64,000 nt of DNA from an uncultured Polaribacter sp. (GTDB lineage: Bacteria > Bacteroidota > Bacteroidia > Flavobacteriales > Flavobacteriaceae): NCBI GenBank assembly GCA_943787375.1, contig CALSME010000002.1:62001-126000 (forward strand), read 5' to 3'. The position numbers were made by a program, and so were the translations under genes. A model generated the notes under the pieces. That model was given only the letters and a program-made list of their open reading frames with translations. It did not search any database and was not told the DNA's origin. Positions within the stretch are counted from its first letter, which is position 1; each line of letters begins with the position of its first letter. Shown in pieces: positions 16,853 through 24,999 of this stretch.

Positions 16853-17401
16853 TTATTGCCATTTCAAGGTTTCCATCAATCGTAAAATATCCTTTTTAAT
16901 ATAAGCCACAGCGGGTAAAATTGAATCGTAATTTGGTTTTGTATAAAAATACAACGACCCTTTTATAAAGTTCTTTGTACTGTCTGTTGCGTGAAACTGA
17001 ATCTGTGAAGCCGCATTTCCGGTGATTTCATACATGCTACCAAACACCTTCTTTTTTGTATTCAAAAAATCTTTAGAAGTAATTTCTTCTGCTTTTAAAG
17101 TGTGTTTAAAAACCAGCTTTTCTGCCTCTTTTACCAACTCTAATACATTAGCATCTACTTCTCTGTAAGTAATATCTATAGAGGCTTTTAACGCAGGGTA
17201 TGTGATTTTTAACCAACTTTTCTGCTCGTCTTTTAAGACACTACTTTCTAGGACCTCAAAAGTATAAGGTCTAGAGATGGGTAGTTTTTGATATGTTTTT
17301 TTGGGATATTCTAAACTTAAATAGGCTTTGGGTTTTGGAATTATTTCTTGTTCACAAGAAATAAAAAGCAGGCTGAAGAAAAAGAGAGAGAGATTACGCA
17401 T
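16853..17401 (-). CDS. gldD: gliding motility lipoprotein GldD
   Basis: GldD is an essential lipoprotein of Bacteroidota gliding motility and type IX secretion. The 182-residue chain has a lipobox ending at Cys16 (LLFISC), then YLSLEYPKKTYQKL and ISRPYTFEV, which match the GldD N-terminal region. Its start overlaps the gldE end by 8 nt, and the order ssb-gldE-gldD is the one known from gliding flavobacteria. Confidence 0.92.
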   Translation of the reverse strand: MRNLSLFFFSLLFISCEQEIIPKPKAYLSLEYPKKTYQKLPISRPYTFEVLESSVLKDEQKSWLKITYPALKASIDITYREVDANVLELVKEAEKLVFKHTLKAEEITSKDFLNTKKKVFGSMYEITGNAASQIQFHATDSTKNFIKGSLYFYTKPNYDSILPAVAYIKKDILRLMETLKWQ

Positions 17402-18707
17402 TTCTTGTTGTTTTCACTTGTTTTATGCGCTTATTATCTAACGCCTCTATGGTAAACGTATATTTTTTGAAATTTATTTTCTCACCTCTTTTTGGAAATT
17501 TTCCAGAAATTTCTAAAATAAATCCTGCCAAGGTTTCAGATTCGCCTTTTTCTTCTTCAAAAAGAGCTTCGTCTTCATCTCCTAAAACTTTACAAAAGTC
17601 TTTGATGGTGGTCTTCCCTTCAAAAATATAATTGTCCTCATCAATTTTAGAGTAAGACAAATCATCTTCATCAAACTCATCATTAATATCGCCAACAATT
17701 TCTTCTATGACATCTTCTAAGGTAACCAAACCACTTGTTCCTCCGTACTCATCTACCACAATCGCTAAATGATTTTTCTTTTCTTGAAACTCTGCCAACA
17801 AATCGTCTAGCTTTTTATTTTCTGGAACAAAAAGCGGAGCTCGAAGTAAGCGCTGCCATTTAAAAGTTTCCTTATTTAAATGTGCCAATAGATCTTTGGC
17901 ATACAAAACACCAATAATAGTATCGATATTTTCGTGATAAACAGGGTTTCTAGAATACCCGTTTTTTAAAATTTTATTTAAAACAGCTTCGTACGTTTCA
18001 TCATCTGAAAGCGCAAAAATATCAATTCTTGGCTTCATTATCTGAACGGTTTCAGTGTTTCCGAAACTCACAATTCCTTCTAAAATCTTTTGCTCGTCTT
18101 TTGTGGTTGCTCCTTTCGAGGTAAGTTCTAATGCTTGTGACAATGTTTCTACGGAAAAGATATTGGATTTACTTCCTAAACTTCTTTCAACAATATTTGT
18201 AAGATTGATTAGTGGATAACTTAAAGGGGTTAAAAAAGTGTTTAAGACTTGCACTGGTTTTGACATAAAACTGGCAAAACGCACTGCTTTTCTTGAAGCG
18301 TATACTTTAGGCAAAACTTCTCCAAATAAAAGAATTAGGAATGTAACTAAAACAACTTCTATTAAAAAACGAACTTTAATCCCGAAAATGGAATAGTCAA
18401 AATCTTCCAACAACTGTTCTCCTAAAGAAGCAAAAAGTAATACAATTAAAATATTTATAAAATTGTTGGTAATTAAAATTGTTGCTAATAATTTCTTTGG
18501 TTTCTGCAACAGCTTTACAACAGTGTCCTTTTCGTTTTTTGAAGATAAATCGTCGATATCTACTTGAGAAAGTGAGAAAAAAGCAACTTCGGTTCCTGAG
18601 ATTAATGCGGAACTTATGAGTAAAATAATGAGCGCAATACTATTTATCGATAATGTATAATCAATCGTTAATAGGGAAACAAATAAAAGCTGGGGGTCTG
18701 GGTCCAA
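17394..18707 (-). CDS. gldE: gliding motility-associated protein GldE (CNNM/CorC type)
   Basis: The 437-residue membrane protein has an N-terminal DUF21/CNNM domain with about four hydrophobic segments (residues 20-190), paired CBS domains (about 205-330, with VDEYGGTSGLVTLEDVIEEI) and a C-terminal CorC/HlyC domain (about 345-430). The family resembles magnesium/cobalt efflux proteins; in flavobacteria GldE works with GldD. The start is a TTG (MDPDPQLLF), supported by the family N-terminus and the lack of an ATG nearby. It sits 19 nt after ssb. Confidence 0.92.
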   Translation of the reverse strand: MDPDPQLLFVSLLTIDYTLSINSIALIILLISSALISGTEVAFFSLSQVDIDDLSSKNEKDTVVKLLQKPKKLLATILITNNFINILIVLLFASLGEQLLEDFDYSIFGIKVRFLIEVVLVTFLILLFGEVLPKVYASRKAVRFASFMSKPVQVLNTFLTPLSYPLINLTNIVERSLGSKSNIFSVETLSQALELTSKGATTKDEQKILEGIVSFGNTETVQIMKPRIDIFALSDDETYEAVLNKILKNGYSRNPVYHENIDTIIGVLYAKDLLAHLNKETFKWQRLLRAPLFVPENKKLDDLLAEFQEKKNHLAIVVDEYGGTSGLVTLEDVIEEIVGDINDEFDEDDLSYSKIDEDNYIFEGKTTIKDFCKVLGDEDEALFEEEKGESETLAGFILEISGKFPKRGEKINFKKYTFTIEALDNKRIKQVKTTRNA

Positions 18708-18726
18708 ATTTTAAAATTTAAAGATG

Positions 18727-19167
18727 TTAAAACGGTAAATCGTCATTTATTTCTGGTGTAACAGTTTTTTTAGTTGCTGGAGTTGTTGTTTTATTTTCTG
18801 GCGATATTTGTGTTACTGACTTCTCTAAACTTTTTTTGGTAGATAAAAAGGTCATTTCTGTAACGTGAACTTCGGTCGCATACCGCTTCACTCCTTCTTG
18901 CTCCCACTGCTTATTTTTCAGTTTTCCTTCGCAATATACTTTATCTCCTTTACTCAAATACTTTTCGCAAATTTCGGCCAACTTGTTTTTTACAACAATA
19001 TTATGCCAATCTGTTGTTGTTACTTTTTCGCCTGTTTGTTTGTTGGTATAACTTTCGTTTGTAGCAATTGGAAATCTTCCAATAGCATTCCCTCCTTCAA
19101 AATAGTGCATTTTAATTTCATCTCCTAAATGTCCAATTAAAATAACTTTGTTTACAGTTCCTGCCAT
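18727..19167 (-). CDS. ssb: single-stranded DNA-binding protein
   Basis: The 146-residue SSB has an OB fold in the first 105 residues (MAGTVNKVILIGHLGDEIKM, then TDWHNIVVKNKLAEICEKYL) and ends with the acidic tip EINDDLPF that recruits partner proteins. The track start (19197) adds ten residues of non-family sequence; ATG 19167 gives the normal start. It lies in the mutY-ssb-gldE-gldD run. Confidence 0.95.
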   Translation of the reverse strand: MAGTVNKVILIGHLGDEIKMHYFEGGNAIGRFPIATNESYTNKQTGEKVTTTDWHNIVVKNKLAEICEKYLSKGDKVYCEGKLKNKQWEQEGVKRYATEVHVTEMTFLSTKKSLEKSVTQISPENKTTTPATKKTVTPEINDDLPF

Positions 19168-19252
19168 ATTTTTAATACAATTTACTTGATTGATCAATTC
19201 TTAAATAACATGAATTGACCCCTTTTAATACAAATCAAATGTACTAAAAATA

Positions 19253-20299
19253 TCAATTAGTTTTCGCTTTAAAGTCTTTCAAAAAATTGGCGATTAAAAC
19301 GGGAACAGGATAATTTTCAACATCCGCCCAGTCAATGTTTGCATCAAAAGCAGTTTTTGGTCTCACAATCCAGAATTGAGTATAGAGGTGTTGGTGAGAT
19401 AACTTATGGACAATCTCTTTTTTATTGAATAATGAAATTGAGACCTTTTCAGGAAATAAACTGATAAATTCCTCTTTGGAAATTAGTGCTTCTCCAGAGA
19501 TGTTTTGAGTGGTTTCTATGAGTGGAAATTGGTACAAACCTTGCCAAATTCCATTTCCTTTTCTTTCTGATAGAATGGTTTTATCATCGACAGTTTGTAT
19601 GACTAAAAAATTAAAATAGCGCTTCTTAACTTTTATTTTTTTGTTTTTTAACGGCAATACTTTGGTTAATTTTTTTTCAAAAGCAACACAACTGTCTGCA
19701 AAGGGACAACTTTCACATAGCGGATTTTGCGGCTTGCAGTGCAATGCGCCAAAATCCATAATTGCTTGATTAAAGTTTCCTGGCTGAGTAACATCTATTA
19801 AGGATTGCGCTAGTGCTTTAAACTCTTTAATTCCTGCAGACGAGTTTGTTGAGGTGTGAATGCCAAAGTATCGGGAAAGCACCCTAAAAACATTCCCATC
19901 TACAACTGCTGTGGGTTCATCAAAACAAATTGAAGCAATGGCCGATGCAGTGTAATCTCCAATTCCTTTTAATTTTATAATTTCAAGATATGAACTAGGA
20001 AATTCGCCGTTTAGCTCGTAAGCAATGTGTTTTGCTGCTGCATGTAAGTTTCTTGCTCGCGAGTAATACCCTAGGCCTTGCCACATTTTTAAGACGGTAC
20101 TTTCGTCTGCCTTTGCAAGGTCGAAAACTGTAGGAAAAGTGGTAGTAAACTTCAAATAATAAGACAAGCCTTGTGCAACTCTTGTTTGTTGCAGCATCAC
20201 TTCTGATAGCCAAATGAAATAAGGATTCCTGCTTTTACGCCATGGCAATTCTCTTTTGTTTTGTAAGTACCAGTATGTTAATATGTTAGAAAAAGCCAT
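19253..20299 (-). CDS. mutY: A/G-specific adenine glycosylase MutY
   Basis: MutY removes adenine paired with 8-oxoguanine. The 348-residue protein has the helix-hairpin-helix LKGIGDYTASAIAS with the catalytic aspartate in VDGNVFRV, and the [4Fe-4S] motif Cx6Cx2Cx5C (CKPQNPLCESCPFADSC). The C-terminal part is the NUDIX-like domain that reads 8-oxoG (LVIQTVDDKTILSERKGNGI). The track starts at a TTG two codons earlier; ATG 20299 is preferred. It is divergent from the HU gene. Confidence 0.95.
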   Translation of the reverse strand: MAFSNILTYWYLQNKRELPWRKSRNPYFIWLSEVMLQQTRVAQGLSYYLKFTTTFPTVFDLAKADESTVLKMWQGLGYYSRARNLHAAAKHIAYELNGEFPSSYLEIIKLKGIGDYTASAIASICFDEPTAVVDGNVFRVLSRYFGIHTSTNSSAGIKEFKALAQSLIDVTQPGNFNQAIMDFGALHCKPQNPLCESCPFADSCVAFEKKLTKVLPLKNKKIKVKKRYFNFLVIQTVDDKTILSERKGNGIWQGLYQFPLIETTQNISGEALISKEEFISLFPEKVSISLFNKKEIVHKLSHQHLYTQFWIVRPKTAFDANIDWADVENYPVPVLIANFLKDFKAKTN

Positions 20300-20382
20300 T
20301 GTCAAGAAATAGATTTGTAATATTGCATTTTAAAATTCGTACAAATTTAAGCTTTAATTTTCTTGGAATTGATTAATTATCA

Positions 20383-20402
20383 TATATTTGCATCCGCATT
20401 TT
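20383..20402 (+). promoter_or_regulatory. hup promoter and conserved initial transcribed block
   Basis: TATATTTGCATCCGCATTTT contains a perfect -7 box, with TTG at 20364-20366 sixteen nt upstream. The 20-mer is identical to the rplU promoter block. The leader to the HU ATG would be about 45 nt. Confidence 0.75.
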
Positions 20403-20440
20403 TGGAAGTAAATTAATAAAAATCTAGTAAAAATAAAGAC

Positions 20441-20731
20441 ATGACGAAAGCAGATATCGTATCAAAAATTTCAGACAAAACTGGTATTGAAAAAACAGAT
20501 GTATTAGCAACTGTTGAAGCATTTATGACTGAAGTAAAAGATGCATTGGAAAGTGGTAACAACGTTTATTTAAGAGGTTTTGGTAGTTTTATTATCAAAA
20601 CTAGAGCCGAAAAAACTGGTAGAAATATTTCAAAGAATACAACTATTAAGATTCCTGCACACAACATACCAGCCTTTAAACCGGCTAAAACTTTTACTGA
20701 AGGAGTAAAAAACAAAGTAACTGTTAAGTAG
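20441..20731 (+). CDS. hup: HU family DNA-binding protein
   Basis: The 96-residue protein is a standard histone-like HU/IHF protein: MTKADIVSKISDKTGIEKTD, the GFGSF turn, and the DNA-binding arm TGRNISKNTTIKIPAHNIPAF. It acts as a nucleoid protein. It is the first gene of a probable hup, small basic ORF, rng run, and shares its promoter block with the rplU operon, which suggests growth-linked expression. Confidence 0.95.
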   Translation: MTKADIVSKISDKTGIEKTDVLATVEAFMTEVKDALESGNNVYLRGFGSFIIKTRAEKTGRNISKNTTIKIPAHNIPAFKPAKTFTEGVKNKVTVK

Positions 20732-20784
20732 TAAAAAAAACATTAATCTAAATCTTCATTGATTTAAAAAAAAATCTCGTAATT

Positions 20785-20874
20785 ATGCCAAGTGGTAAAA
20801 AAAGAAAGAGAGCTAAGATCTCTACACACAAAAGAAAGAAAAGAGCTAGAGCAAACAGACACAAGAAAAAGTAA
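20785..20874 (+). CDS. 29-residue very basic protein, probable ribosome-associated peptide
   Basis: This ORF is too short for the ORF track. It encodes 29 residues starting MPSGKKRKRAKISTHKRKKR and ending ANRHKKK; 16 of the 29 are Lys or Arg. The composition, the absence of acidic residues and the position between HU and an RNase G gene suggest an RNA- or ribosome-binding peptide. I recall similar short ORFs being conserved in Bacteroidota, but cannot confirm that here. Its stop codon lies inside the 5' arm of a terminator-like hairpin. It starts 53 nt after the HU stop. Confidence 0.75.
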   Translation: MPSGKKRKRAKISTHKRKKRARANRHKKK

Positions 20875-20892
20875 GCCTCCGCTTACTTTTTC
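20866..20892 (+). terminator. terminator or attenuator overlapping the small-ORF stop
   Basis: AAAAAGTAAGC / GCTTACTTTTT form an 11-bp perfect stem around a CTCC loop. The 5' arm includes the TAA stop of the 29-residue ORF, so ribosomes finishing that ORF would disturb the hairpin. It lies between that ORF and the rng leader. Confidence 0.7.
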
Positions 20893-20932
20893 GTTTATTT
20901 AATAGCGAAAAACAAAAAGTTCATTGACATTA

Positions 20933-21024
20933 GAAGATTTTTTAAAACTGCAAAGGCAGTAAATCTTCGCACGGTATTATAAAATACCTGACAATATTAA
21001 TCCATCTACACAATAATTGTGTAG
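20933..21024 (+). promoter_or_regulatory. structured leader of rng with three hairpins
   Basis: Three inverted repeats stand in series before the rng ATG. Hairpin 1 has an outer stem GAAGATTT/AAATCTTC and an inner stem ACTGC/GCAGT with an AAAG loop. Hairpin 2 is GGTATT/AATACC with an ATAA loop. Hairpin 3 is CTACACAAT/ATTGTGTAG. No obvious promoter box precedes them. A leader that senses RNase activity, as known for E. coli rne, is a reasonable inference. Confidence 0.5.
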
Positions 21025-21043
21025 TGTTAAAACCAAATTCAGC

Positions 21044-22576
21044 ATGAAAAGAACAGAATTAATAATTCGTACAAATTCATCTGATATTGATTTTGCCTTA
21101 TTAAAAGATGGGAAACTTATTGAATTAAATAATGAAACAACTGATAACAAATTCTCTGTTGGCGATATTTTTTTAGCCAAAATAGGAAAGGTGTTAACAG
21201 GCTTAAACGCAGCATTTGTAAATGTTGGTTATCCTAAAGACGGATTTCTACATTATCATGATTTAGGCGCGCAAGTAAATTCATTAACGACATTCCTTAA
21301 GAAAGTAAGCACAGGTAAGTATAAAGAATTCACTTTAAAGAACTTCCAATTTCAGGGAGACATTCACAAAGACGGTAGTATTAACGAAGTACTAAAGACA
21401 GGTCAAAATCTGTTGGTACAAATTGTAAAAGAACCAATTTCTACAAAAGGCCCAAGATTAAGCTCAGACCTATCTATTGCTGGTAGATTTTTAGTTTTAG
21501 TTCCTTTTTCTAACAGGGTTTCGGTTTCTCAAAAAATAGAAGACCCAAAAGAAAAAGAACGCTTAAAAAGATTAGCAAAAAGCATTAGACCAAAAGGTTT
21601 TGGTGTTATCTTAAGAACTGTTGCCGAAGGCAAAAAAGTAGCAGAACTAGATAAAGATTTGCAGAACTCATTAGAACGTTGGAAAGCGACGTGTAAGCGA
21701 ATTGCGAACACAAACACTCCAACAAAAATATTGAGTGAATTAAACAGAGCATCTTCTATTCTAAGAGATGTTATGAATGAATCTTTTACAAATATTGTAA
21801 CCAATGATGCATCGCTTCAGGAAGAAATAAAGGAGTATTTGCAAGAAATTTATCCTGAAAAGGAAGAAATTGTAAAACTACACACTTCTGAAGTGCCAAT
21901 TTTCGAGAAATACGGAATAGAAAGACAAATAAAAACGTCATTTGGTAAAACAGTTTCTATGAGTAGAGGCGCTTATTTAGTTATTGAACACACAGAAGCT
22001 TTACACGTTATAGACGTAAATAGTGGAAACCGTTCTAACAAAGCTGGCTCGCAAGAAGACACTGCATTAGAAGTAAATTTAATTGCTGCTTCTGAAGTAG
22101 CACGACAGTTACAACTGCGTGATATGGGAGGAATTATAGTGGTTGATTTTATTGATTTGCATTCGGCAGAAAATAGAAACAAACTCTATCAGCATTTAAA
22201 AGAAGAAATGTCTTTTGATAGAACAAAGCATAAGATTCTACCTCCAAGTAAATTTGGTTTGATACAAATTACAAGACAAAGGGTAAGACCCGAGTTGAGT
22301 ATAAAAACTACCGAATCAAACCCAAATAAAAACGGAGAAGTAGAAGCACCAATTGTGCTGTTAGATAAGATAGAAGCAGACTTAGAAAAGTTTGTTTTGA
22401 ATAAGAAAAATAAAAAGACGAGCCTACACGTGCACCCTTTTATTGCTGCTTATTTAACAAAAGGAGTATCATCAATTCGTTTTAAATGGTACTTAAAACA
22501 TAAAAAGTGGATTACAATTATACCTAGAGACGCTTACACCTACTTACATTTTAGATTTAAAGCTATAAAAAGCTAA
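21044..22576 (+). CDS. rng: RNase G / RNase E family endoribonuclease
   Basis: The 510-residue enzyme has an S1 RNA-binding domain (about 35-125, VGDIFLAKIGKVLTGLNAAF), the 5'-sensor/RNase H-like region, and the DNase I-like catalytic motifs LHVIDVNSGNRSN and GGIIVVDFIDL that place the two metal-binding aspartates. It cuts single-stranded A/U-rich RNA and acts in rRNA maturation and mRNA decay. After ITRQRVRPEL, where E. coli enzymes carry the CPxC Zn-link, this protein reads TTESNPNKNGEVEAP with no cysteine. ATG 21044 is chosen over the track's TTG (21017), which lies inside hairpin 3. Confidence 0.93.
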   Translation: MKRTELIIRTNSSDIDFALLKDGKLIELNNETTDNKFSVGDIFLAKIGKVLTGLNAAFVNVGYPKDGFLHYHDLGAQVNSLTTFLKKVSTGKYKEFTLKNFQFQGDIHKDGSINEVLKTGQNLLVQIVKEPISTKGPRLSSDLSIAGRFLVLVPFSNRVSVSQKIEDPKEKERLKRLAKSIRPKGFGVILRTVAEGKKVAELDKDLQNSLERWKATCKRIANTNTPTKILSELNRASSILRDVMNESFTNIVTNDASLQEEIKEYLQEIYPEKEEIVKLHTSEVPIFEKYGIERQIKTSFGKTVSMSRGAYLVIEHTEALHVIDVNSGNRSNKAGSQEDTALEVNLIAASEVARQLQLRDMGGIIVVDFIDLHSAENRNKLYQHLKEEMSFDRTKHKILPPSKFGLIQITRQRVRPELSIKTTESNPNKNGEVEAPIVLLDKIEADLEKFVLNKKNKKTSLHVHPFIAAYLTKGVSSIRFKWYLKHKKWITIIPRDAYTYLHFRFKAIKS

Positions 22577-22615
22577 AAAACTATCTTTTAAGTAAAGGCA
22601 ATAATTTTTTATCAA

Positions 22616-22648
22616 AAAAAACCCGCAACTTACCTTGTGGGTTTTTTT
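22616..22648. terminator. terminator between rng and trhO
   Basis: Arms AAAAAACCCGCAA and TTGTGGGTTTTTT pair around CTTACC with one G-U type mismatch, and T runs flank both sides. It serves rng on + and could also serve trhO on -. Confidence 0.8.
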
Positions 22649-22670
22649 ATTTTACGAGAATTCGAAATCC

Positions 22671-23702
22671 TTATTTCTTATACTTTAAAACTTCGCTTCG
22701 TCCTTTTTTAAAAATTTGATTGCTATTCCCTTTGCCTTTTCTCAATTCTTTTTGAACCTCAGCGGGAAGCTGAATCGTCTCTTGACAATCTATCGAACAA
22801 GTATTTTCCATTTTCTCTGAACAGGCATCGCATTGAATAAATAATAAATGACAGCCTTCGTTTGCACAGTTGGTATGTGTATTAGAAGCAGCCCCACATT
22901 GATGACAATTTGAAACAACATCCGCTGTAATTTTTTCTGCTCTTCGATGATCGAATACAAAATTCTTACCAATAAACTTATTTTCAATGCCTTCTGCTTG
23001 TACTTGACGGGTGTACTCTATAATTCCACCTTCCAACTGAAAAACATTCTTAAATCCCTTGTGTTTGTAATACGCAGATGCTTTTTCACAACGAATTCCA
23101 CCTGTACAATACATTAACAGGTTTTTATCTTCTTTATGGTCTTTTAAGTCTTCTTCAATAATATCTAATGAATCTCGAAACGTATCTACATCCGGAGTTA
23201 CTGCCCCCTCAAAATAACCAATTTCACTTTCGTAATGATTCCGCATATCCACACAAACCGTATCAGGATTTGCCAACATCTTATTGAATGCTTCTGCATT
23301 TAAATGAACACCAATATCTGTGACATCGAAAGTAGCGTCTTCCAAACCGTCGGCAACAATCTTGTTCCGCACTTTTACTTTCAGTTTTAAAAACGATTTA
23401 TTATGTTGCTCTATGGCAACATTCAAACGAATGTCTTTTAAAAATGAAATGGTATCTAATTGATCTTTAAGCGCGAAAAAATTTTCTGAAGGAACGGATA
23501 ATTGCGCATTGATGCCTTCATACGAAACATAAATTCTACCCAAAACATCCAATGCGTTCCATTCTAAGAATAATTTATCTCGAAGTAATTTTGGGTTTTC
23601 TATCTTATAGTATTGATAGAATGAAATGGTAAGGCGGTCTTTCCCTGCCTCATCTATTAATGCAGCACGTTCTATGGCGCTTAACTTATTGTACAGTTGC
23701 AT
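22671..23702 (-). CDS. trhO: tRNA uridine(34) hydroxylase TrhO, rhodanese family
   Basis: TrhO (YceA) makes 5-hydroxyuridine at the wobble position of tRNA in an oxygen-dependent reaction. The 343-residue protein has an N-terminal UPF0176 domain (SYEGINAQLSVP), a rhodanese domain with the active cysteine in MYCTGGIRCEKAS (about residue 199), and a C-terminal Cys-rich part with CHQCGA, CANEGC, CDAC and CSIDC pairs that could bind zinc. It is monocistronic and divergent from asd. Confidence 0.9.
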   Translation of the reverse strand: MQLYNKLSAIERAALIDEAGKDRLTISFYQYYKIENPKLLRDKLFLEWNALDVLGRIYVSYEGINAQLSVPSENFFALKDQLDTISFLKDIRLNVAIEQHNKSFLKLKVKVRNKIVADGLEDATFDVTDIGVHLNAEAFNKMLANPDTVCVDMRNHYESEIGYFEGAVTPDVDTFRDSLDIIEEDLKDHKEDKNLLMYCTGGIRCEKASAYYKHKGFKNVFQLEGGIIEYTRQVQAEGIENKFIGKNFVFDHRRAEKITADVVSNCHQCGAASNTHTNCANEGCHLLFIQCDACSEKMENTCSIDCQETIQLPAEVQKELRKGKGNSNQIFKKGRSEVLKYKK

Positions 23703-23836
23703 GCTATACTTTTTTAGTTATTGATTATTTAATCCCACAAAATTAAGGTTTTTAGACCGAATTCCACAAATCAAATAAACTATTAACTTCGTTTATGAAT
23801 GAAATCGCTACGATTCGTATGTTTTGTTTTTTAAGT

Positions 23837-23878
23837 TTAATTTTAAACAGCAGAATTCTATGTAGATTAATTTTAAAC
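23837..23878. repeat. tandem 12-mer TTAATTTTAAAC, 30-nt period, upstream of asd
   Basis: TTAATTTTAAAC occurs at 23837-23848 and again at 23867-23878, exactly 30 nt apart. The first copy extends to an inverted repeat GTTTAA-TT-TTAAAC. The pair lies about 50 nt upstream of the probable asd -7 box and could be a regulator binding site; AT-rich chance similarity is possible. Confidence 0.35.
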
Positions 23879-23928
23879 TTTAGTTGATTTATAACACTTT
23901 AAGGGAATTAAATCGTTCTTTTTTTTAG

Positions 23929-23936
23929 CATCTTTG
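23929..23936 (+). promoter_or_regulatory. asd candidate promoter, CATCTTTG
   Basis: CATCTTTG differs from TAnnTTTG at the first base and is followed by CAAT, like the other TTTGCA promoters in this window. The leader would be about 55 nt. Confidence 0.4.
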
Positions 23937-23995
23937 CAATATCAAAACATATAAATTATCTTTTCTGTAAAAGCAGAAATCTAAAAGAATTACTT

Positions 23996-24985
23996 ATGAA
24001 AGTAGCTATTGTAGGCGCAACTGGCATGGTTGGCACCGTAATGTTGAAAGTCTTAGAAGAACGTAATCTACCCATAACGGAATTAATTCCTGTGGCCTCT
24101 GCACGTTCTGCCGGAAAGAAATTAACCTATAAAGGATCCGATTATACGGTAGTTACTTTAGCCGATGCACTAAAAATGAGCCCTGATGTAGCATTGTTCT
24201 CTGCAGGCGGAGATACTTCATTAGAATGGGCTCCAAAATTTGCCGAAGTAGGCACCACCGTAATTGACAATTCATCGGCTTGGAGAATGGACCCTACTAA
24301 AAAATTGGTAGTTCCAGAAATCAATGGTGATGTATTAACCACGGAAGATAAAATAATTGCAAATCCAAATTGCTCAACCATTCAATTGGTAATGGCATTA
24401 GGACCTTTGCACAAAAAATACACGATGAAACGGGTGGTCATCTCTACGTATCAATCGGTATCTGGATCGGGTATAAAAGCAGTACAACAATTAGACAATG
24501 AAGAAGCGGGAATTGAAGGTGCAATGGCATACCCACATAAAATTGGAAGAAATGCATTGCCGCATTGTGATGTTTTTTTAGAAAACGGATACACGAAAGA
24601 AGAAATGAAATTGGTTAAAGAGCCTAAGAAAATTTTACGCGACGATTCCTTTTCAGTAACCGCAACTGCCGTAAGAATACCAACATCTGGAGGCCATTCT
24701 GAAGCTGTTAATGTGCAATTTAAAAATGATTTTGATTTGACGGAAGTACGTCAAATATTATCCAATACTCCTGGTGTTATTGTACAAGACGACTTGGCAA
24801 ATAATTTATATCCGATGGCCATAAACGCACATGATAAAGACGAAGTATTTGTTGGACGAATTAGAAGGGATGAATCTCAGGAAAATACCTTAAATTTGTG
24901 GATCGTTGCAGACAACCTAAGAAAAGGTGCTGCGACCAACACAGTTCAAATTGCCGAATATTTAATTGCAAATAATTTGGTTTAA
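23996..24985 (+). CDS. asd: aspartate-semialdehyde dehydrogenase
   Basis: Asd reduces aspartyl phosphate to aspartate semialdehyde, the branch point to lysine, threonine, methionine and diaminopimelate. The 329-residue protein opens with the NADP-binding motif GATGMVGTVML, has the catalytic cysteine in NPNCSTIQLV (about residue 125) and the substrate motif RIPTSGGHSEAVNV. Length is normal. The next gene begins 14 nt downstream. Confidence 0.95.
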   Translation: MKVAIVGATGMVGTVMLKVLEERNLPITELIPVASARSAGKKLTYKGSDYTVVTLADALKMSPDVALFSAGGDTSLEWAPKFAEVGTTVIDNSSAWRMDPTKKLVVPEINGDVLTTEDKIIANPNCSTIQLVMALGPLHKKYTMKRVVISTYQSVSGSGIKAVQQLDNEEAGIEGAMAYPHKIGRNALPHCDVFLENGYTKEEMKLVKEPKKILRDDSFSVTATAVRIPTSGGHSEAVNVQFKNDFDLTEVRQILSNTPGVIVQDDLANNLYPMAINAHDKDEVFVGRIRRDESQENTLNLWIVADNLRKGAATNTVQIAEYLIANNLV

Positions 24986-24999
24986 TCTATCCTATTTTA

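Noticed and set aside
20880-21043. Known riboswitch class in the rng leader
   Set aside because: The three hairpins do not show the conserved core of any riboswitch I can name, and rng is not a metabolite-linked gene; described instead as a possible autoregulatory leader.
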